Shown here in pieces: positions 60,480-64,000 of a DNA stretch of 64,000 nt (the first letter of the stretch is position 1; each line of letters begins with the position of its first letter). Location of the stretch: NCBI GenBank assembly GCA_022494885.1, contig JAGVSM010000459.1, positions 186,001 to 250,000 on the forward strand. Reading direction: 5' to 3'. The translations under genes and the position numbers were made by a program. The DNA comes from Micrasema longulum (Eukaryota; Arthropoda; Insecta; Trichoptera; Brachycentridae). The notes under the pieces were generated by a model, which worked only from the letters and a program-made list of their open reading frames with translations, was not told where the DNA came from and searched no databases.

Positions 60480-61900
60480 TCGGTGGTTCCTACAGCAAAG
60501 GCAAGCATTCCAGGATTGTAAACATACACATTTTATGACATCGTGTTGGCTGAAGATAAATATTAAAGAAATCTCTTCGAATCGATTTTTATTGTTTATT
60601 ATGTTTGAAAAACGGAAGAAAATAAATAAATAATATTTTTAAATTATTGAGATTAATAAAATGACATTTTAGTTTCTCGTATATATATTTTTTATTATTC
60701 TCCATAGTTATTATTTTTTATAAAAACATTTTAAAAATCTAGTGTTGAAGATGCTTACCTACTTAGGGTAAAACCTTTTAAAAATGCCTTTAAAGAAGTT
60801 TTTTTTATTCAAAATTCTAAAGAGTTAATGATTTTGTGAACGAATATCATTGTATTATTTTAAGATATTCTTTGTTAATAATATACTAATAATAATATCA
60901 GTACTTTTGATTAATTTAACATCGACTTTACCTTTGTGTATTTGTATATTTTAAATTTTTAAGGAGGTTTTCTTGGAGCTTTATTTTGTAATATGGTAAA
61001 TTAAAAAAAATATATCTTGGTTTGATATGATAATGTGCTGTTGCAGTGGTTTCGATTTTGTGCAATGATTGTGCTGTAGGTGATTTTGCATAAATTTTTG
61101 TCAACAAATCTTCTAGTTCTTTTAAAAATCGTTTTATTTATCAATGCTATCATTTTCGTTACCACCTTAGTATTTTGATGAAATGTAAATTTCAAGTGTG
61201 AATAATTTAGAACTATTGACGATTATGTATAGTTTAATTAAATTATTATTATGACATTCATATATTATAATGTTAAATTTATTTTAAGACCAAATATAGT
61301 TTTTTTGGTTAAAACAGCTTGATGGGTGAAAATAATAAAAATAAATGGTACTCGTATTAAAAATATTTTTTTTGGTAATTTACCAAAAAAACAGAGAGGA
61401 AAATGAATGTTTCTATTAAATTTGAAAATGTTGTAGCATATAATATATATGTAGGCATTCGTATAATAATTTATTACAGATTATTGAAAATTTAATTTTA
61501 TAGGTATTAAAAATATTGTGTAATGAACTTTTTTAGTACAAAAGTATAATTTTGTCTAACAAACAAAAGTTAGGACAAGGATAAACCTGCATAAATAAAT
61601 ATATATAATACCGTGAGTATCGTTTGTAGAGGCCAACATTTCCCAATGTAATGACAGTATAAAGCAAGGGGGCAAAGGGTGTGGTTTATATGGCCTGGTG
61701 ATGGCGCACAATGGGGTGGATTTTCATGGCTTCCCGGCAGCGGAAGGGGAGGGAGGTTGGCATGGCAACCACTGTTTCCTACCTCGAGCTACCCTTCGAA
61801 TATTAACGGACTTCAAGAGTTAACTTCAGCAATAAATATTTCAATTGAACCAAAAATTAAAAGATAGTTTATCGTGCATAATGAGTTTTTCTGGGTTATT
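60480..61900. other. AT-rich stretch without recognisable gene
   Basis: No coding family seen. A GC-richer patch at 61675-61790 (ggcgcacaatggggtgg, cggcagcggaaggggaggga) resembles an interspersed repeat rather than a gene. Confidence 0.45.
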
Positions 61901-62024
61901 ATGCCGTGTGTCATTCGTATTCTTTACCGACGTTTCGAATCGCATTGCATCGTCCAACATCAGGGTTGATGTTATTTCTGGAGATAAATGTGTCATGTTA
62001 TGTGCTAAGGATCTAAGAGACTCA

Positions 62025-62175
62025 AAGTGTTTCTAGAACACCTAAATAGCCTGCACTCTGCTGTAGAGTTTAAAATGGAAATAGAAGAAGACGGGTCCTT
62101 CCATTCCCCGATGTGGAAGTTTCAAGAAAACAATCCATCACAAAAACACTGGCCAGAAAATAGTTTTTTTAAACA
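62025..62175 (+). mobile_element. Penelope-like RT fragment
   Basis: FLEHLNSLHSAVEFKMEIEE resembles the Penelope RT motif where the fly and plant elements have LNSIH..I.FTME. A cgacgtttcgaatcgcattgc motif at 61930-61950 recalls the one at 9703. The other domains are absent. Confidence 0.5.
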
Positions 62176-62784
62176 ATGCACCTCTACTCTTTTGCGAGTG
62201 ATTTTGTATGTTAGTATTGATATATTAAATGAGGAAGTTGAGTGTTTTTTATTATTATTTGTTAATTGACTAAAAGAAACAAGTAGGATTTAGGTAGTTG
62301 AGTTTTGGTAGGAGCTCCGACCCCAGTTTAAGATTGATAGAGCAGACGTGGTTGCGGTTTGAATGCTGATTTATTACATGACGAATGAGATACAGCACTT
62401 GGTTGTGTAATACAATCGTAGCGGCGATGATGGGTTGAAGAGACTGCACTAAAACTACATGCTGGAACTGAGTGAGTTTACCGAGCTGGTCTGACTGACT
62501 GAACTGAACTTGTTGGGCTGACTGACTTCGACTGCGTTTTGTGGTCTCTTTAAAGGCGACGTTTCTTTGTAGGTTATTTCTTCATGGTAGGGACGATATG
62601 AATGTACTGCAGAAAGATGCTCCCGATTTCTTGTGCAATACTCGTAGAGTTGCGTTAAATGTGATAGGTATTGGATTCTATAGAAAATGATGACATTGCT
62701 TTCTTCGGTCATTACGTATTTAACGTTTTAGCACGTCTGTGTCATCGATTATGGACTATAAATCCTACAAGCAAAAAAATACAT

Positions 62785-63112
62785 TAATTTTTATATATCG
62801 TATTATCAGCACTATGATTTTTCAACCATTTTTTTTTTTTAAATTATGTGACGTCAGAGGTTCTCTTCCGCTTATTCTCAGTCAGTTCTGTCGATAAGTT
62901 CATTAACGGTCAGTAAACCATATATCTTTCACAGGTCTCTTATCATTGGTTGATTCATATGAACCAGTGACGTCGTTCAGTGTTCTTTTCATCAAAAATA
63001 TTTTTTACGCATTTTCAAGAATCCTTGCCGTACAATTTAATCCTTTAACTTTTACAGCGCGTAAGTAAATATTTTTGTATCCATTTTCCAGTAGGGCTGA
63101 AGATCCTCATTG
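62785..63112. repeat. MITE family B copy
   Basis: Right end ttccagtagggctgaagatc; internal tattatcagcactatga and tgacgtcagaggttc match the family. Left end eroded. Confidence 0.5.
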
Positions 63113-63167
63113 TATTTGAGAACTCACATAACAGTTTATGTCGAATCTATTTTTAAAACCATAAAAA

Positions 63168-63400
63168 ATGCGTATATTCCAATTTATTATTATACCTAAA
63201 AGTCAAAATAGTATAAAACCAAATGAAAGGTTATTCCTAATTCCAACTAACAGGTTATTCGTATATATTCGTATAAATACACATTTATGTATATATTCGT
63301 ACATATTTATGTATATAAATATTCGTATATTCCAATTTATTATACCTAAAAGTCAAAACATTGGTAAACCAAATGAAAAGACATTCCAAATTCCAACTAA
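63168..63400. repeat. Direct duplication with AT microsatellite between
   Basis: 63168-63249 and 63321-63400 are about 80-base direct copies (gtatattccaatttattat, ctaaaagtcaaa, aaaccaaatgaaa, ttccaactaa), separated by degenerate tatattcgtata repeats. Confidence 0.6.
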
Positions 63401-63764
63401 TTGTCAACTTTACTTTATTGCTATACTTAAAATGTTTTGCCTTCTGTATTGGGAATTTGTGAGTTTTATGCCAGTTTTCCTGCAGTAGGTACCGAAATAA
63501 AAGATTACTAAAAAAATGGGGATTTCTAGAAAAACTTCACAAGTAAATAAATAAATAAACAGATTTGTATTTTGAAATACACACACAGTGTAAAATGCCA
63601 ACCCTTTCTGTAGAATAAAAAATAAACAACTTGTTTGTTTTTAAACAAGATAATAGTACCTAACAAAAATGGAGTGGACAGCGAAGTGACATTTCCAAAA
63701 GGACCATTTGATTAAAATCCCATAATATTTACGTTAAATTATTTGTTCTGGTTTCAATTAGTTT

Positions 63765-63900
63765 GACGGCACAATGGTGGGCGGGGTCCTGCGGTGGGCG
63801 GGGCGGGGCCGGAAGGGCTAGGGCGGGGGCTGGTGCCGAGGGACGCAAGGGCGGGGCGAGAGACCCCAGCGCTGTTTCCACAGAACTGTCACCATGGCCG
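63765..63900. promoter_or_regulatory. GC-box-rich island, possible promoter of a gene beyond the window
   Basis: Over about 130 bases the composition switches to strongly GC-rich with at least five ggcgggg motifs (63780-63855), ending in tgtcaccatggccgcatag. No recognisable protein. In this AT-rich background such an island suggests a housekeeping promoter or first exon; direction unknown. Confidence 0.35.
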
Positions 63901-64000
63901 CATAGAGCGAGCGTTGTGTTTTTCCGCATTTTTCTTTCGCTTTTTTACAAATCGCCGACTCGGAAAACGGTATATCGGTGCGTTATACTGTGTATTTTAT

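Noticed and set aside
61679..61867. Small Gly/Trp-rich secreted protein
   Set aside because: No signal peptide and no homologue recognised; the stretch looks like an interspersed repeat.
63729..63929. Pro/Ala-rich 66-codon minus-strand protein
   Set aside because: It is a by-product of the GC boxes; no start context or domain supports it.
1..64000. CRISPR array, operon or prokaryotic origin
   Set aside because: Spliced genes, SINEs and LINEs show eukaryotic nuclear DNA, and no regularly spaced identical repeats are present.

Overview
This window is AT-rich invertebrate nuclear DNA, most likely from a moth or butterfly (Lepidoptera). The reasons are spliced insect catecholamine genes, long repeat-filled introns, abundant tRNA-headed SINEs, LINE and Penelope debris, and several families of short inverted-repeat elements. 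Species cannot be named from the sequence alone.

Three real protein-coding genes are visible, all group II PLP-dependent aromatic amino acid decarboxylases. (1) Ddc (dopa decarboxylase) is on the + strand, coding exons from 3046 to 21376, 476 aa, apparently intact, with a likely non-coding leader exon further upstream. (2) DHPAAS-1 is on the - strand, exons from 34618 down to 25938, 514 aa, open throughout. (3) DHPAAS-2 is on the - strand, exons from 50943 down to 46754. It would be 509 aa but carries a one-base frameshift in its last exon. Genes 2 and 3 are recognised as 3,4-dihydroxyphenylacetaldehyde synthases (relatives of Drosophila amd) by Phe79-Tyr80-Asn192, where Ddc has Tyr79-Phe80-His192. 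All three keep the PLP lysine at residue 303. Ddc converges on DHPAAS-1, and the two DHPAAS copies are head-to-tail. All three enzymes would compete for L-dopa: Ddc makes dopamine (tanning, melanin, transmitter), and DHPAAS makes the reactive aldehyde DHPAA used to cross-link flexible cuticle.

Layout: 1-3045 Ddc upstream region with a SINE interrupted by a chimeric insertion; 3046-21376 Ddc with three large introns full of transposon remnants (RTE-like, Penelope-like and an antisense LINE); 21.4-25.9 kb convergent spacer with LINE RT remains, an unrecognised membrane-protein-like ORF and SINEs; 25.9-34.6 kb DHPAAS-1; 34.6-46.7 kb spacer with foldback elements, MITEs, SINEs and a LINE with a nested SINE; 46.7-51.1 kb DHPAAS-2 with a good TATA box; 51.1-64 kb gene-poor DNA with three LINE remnants, a Penelope fragment and, at the right edge, a GC-box-rich island that may be the promoter of the next gene.

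The strongest points for follow-up are the recent-looking lesion in DHPAAS-2, paired with unusual core substitutions in DHPAAS-1 (Ala309, Ser350); the rearranged intron positions between Ddc and DHPAAS; the pair of unknown ORF-bearing repeats (23.1-23.7 and 41.2-41.6 kb); and the several inverted-repeat families shared between the introns and spacers of this cluster.
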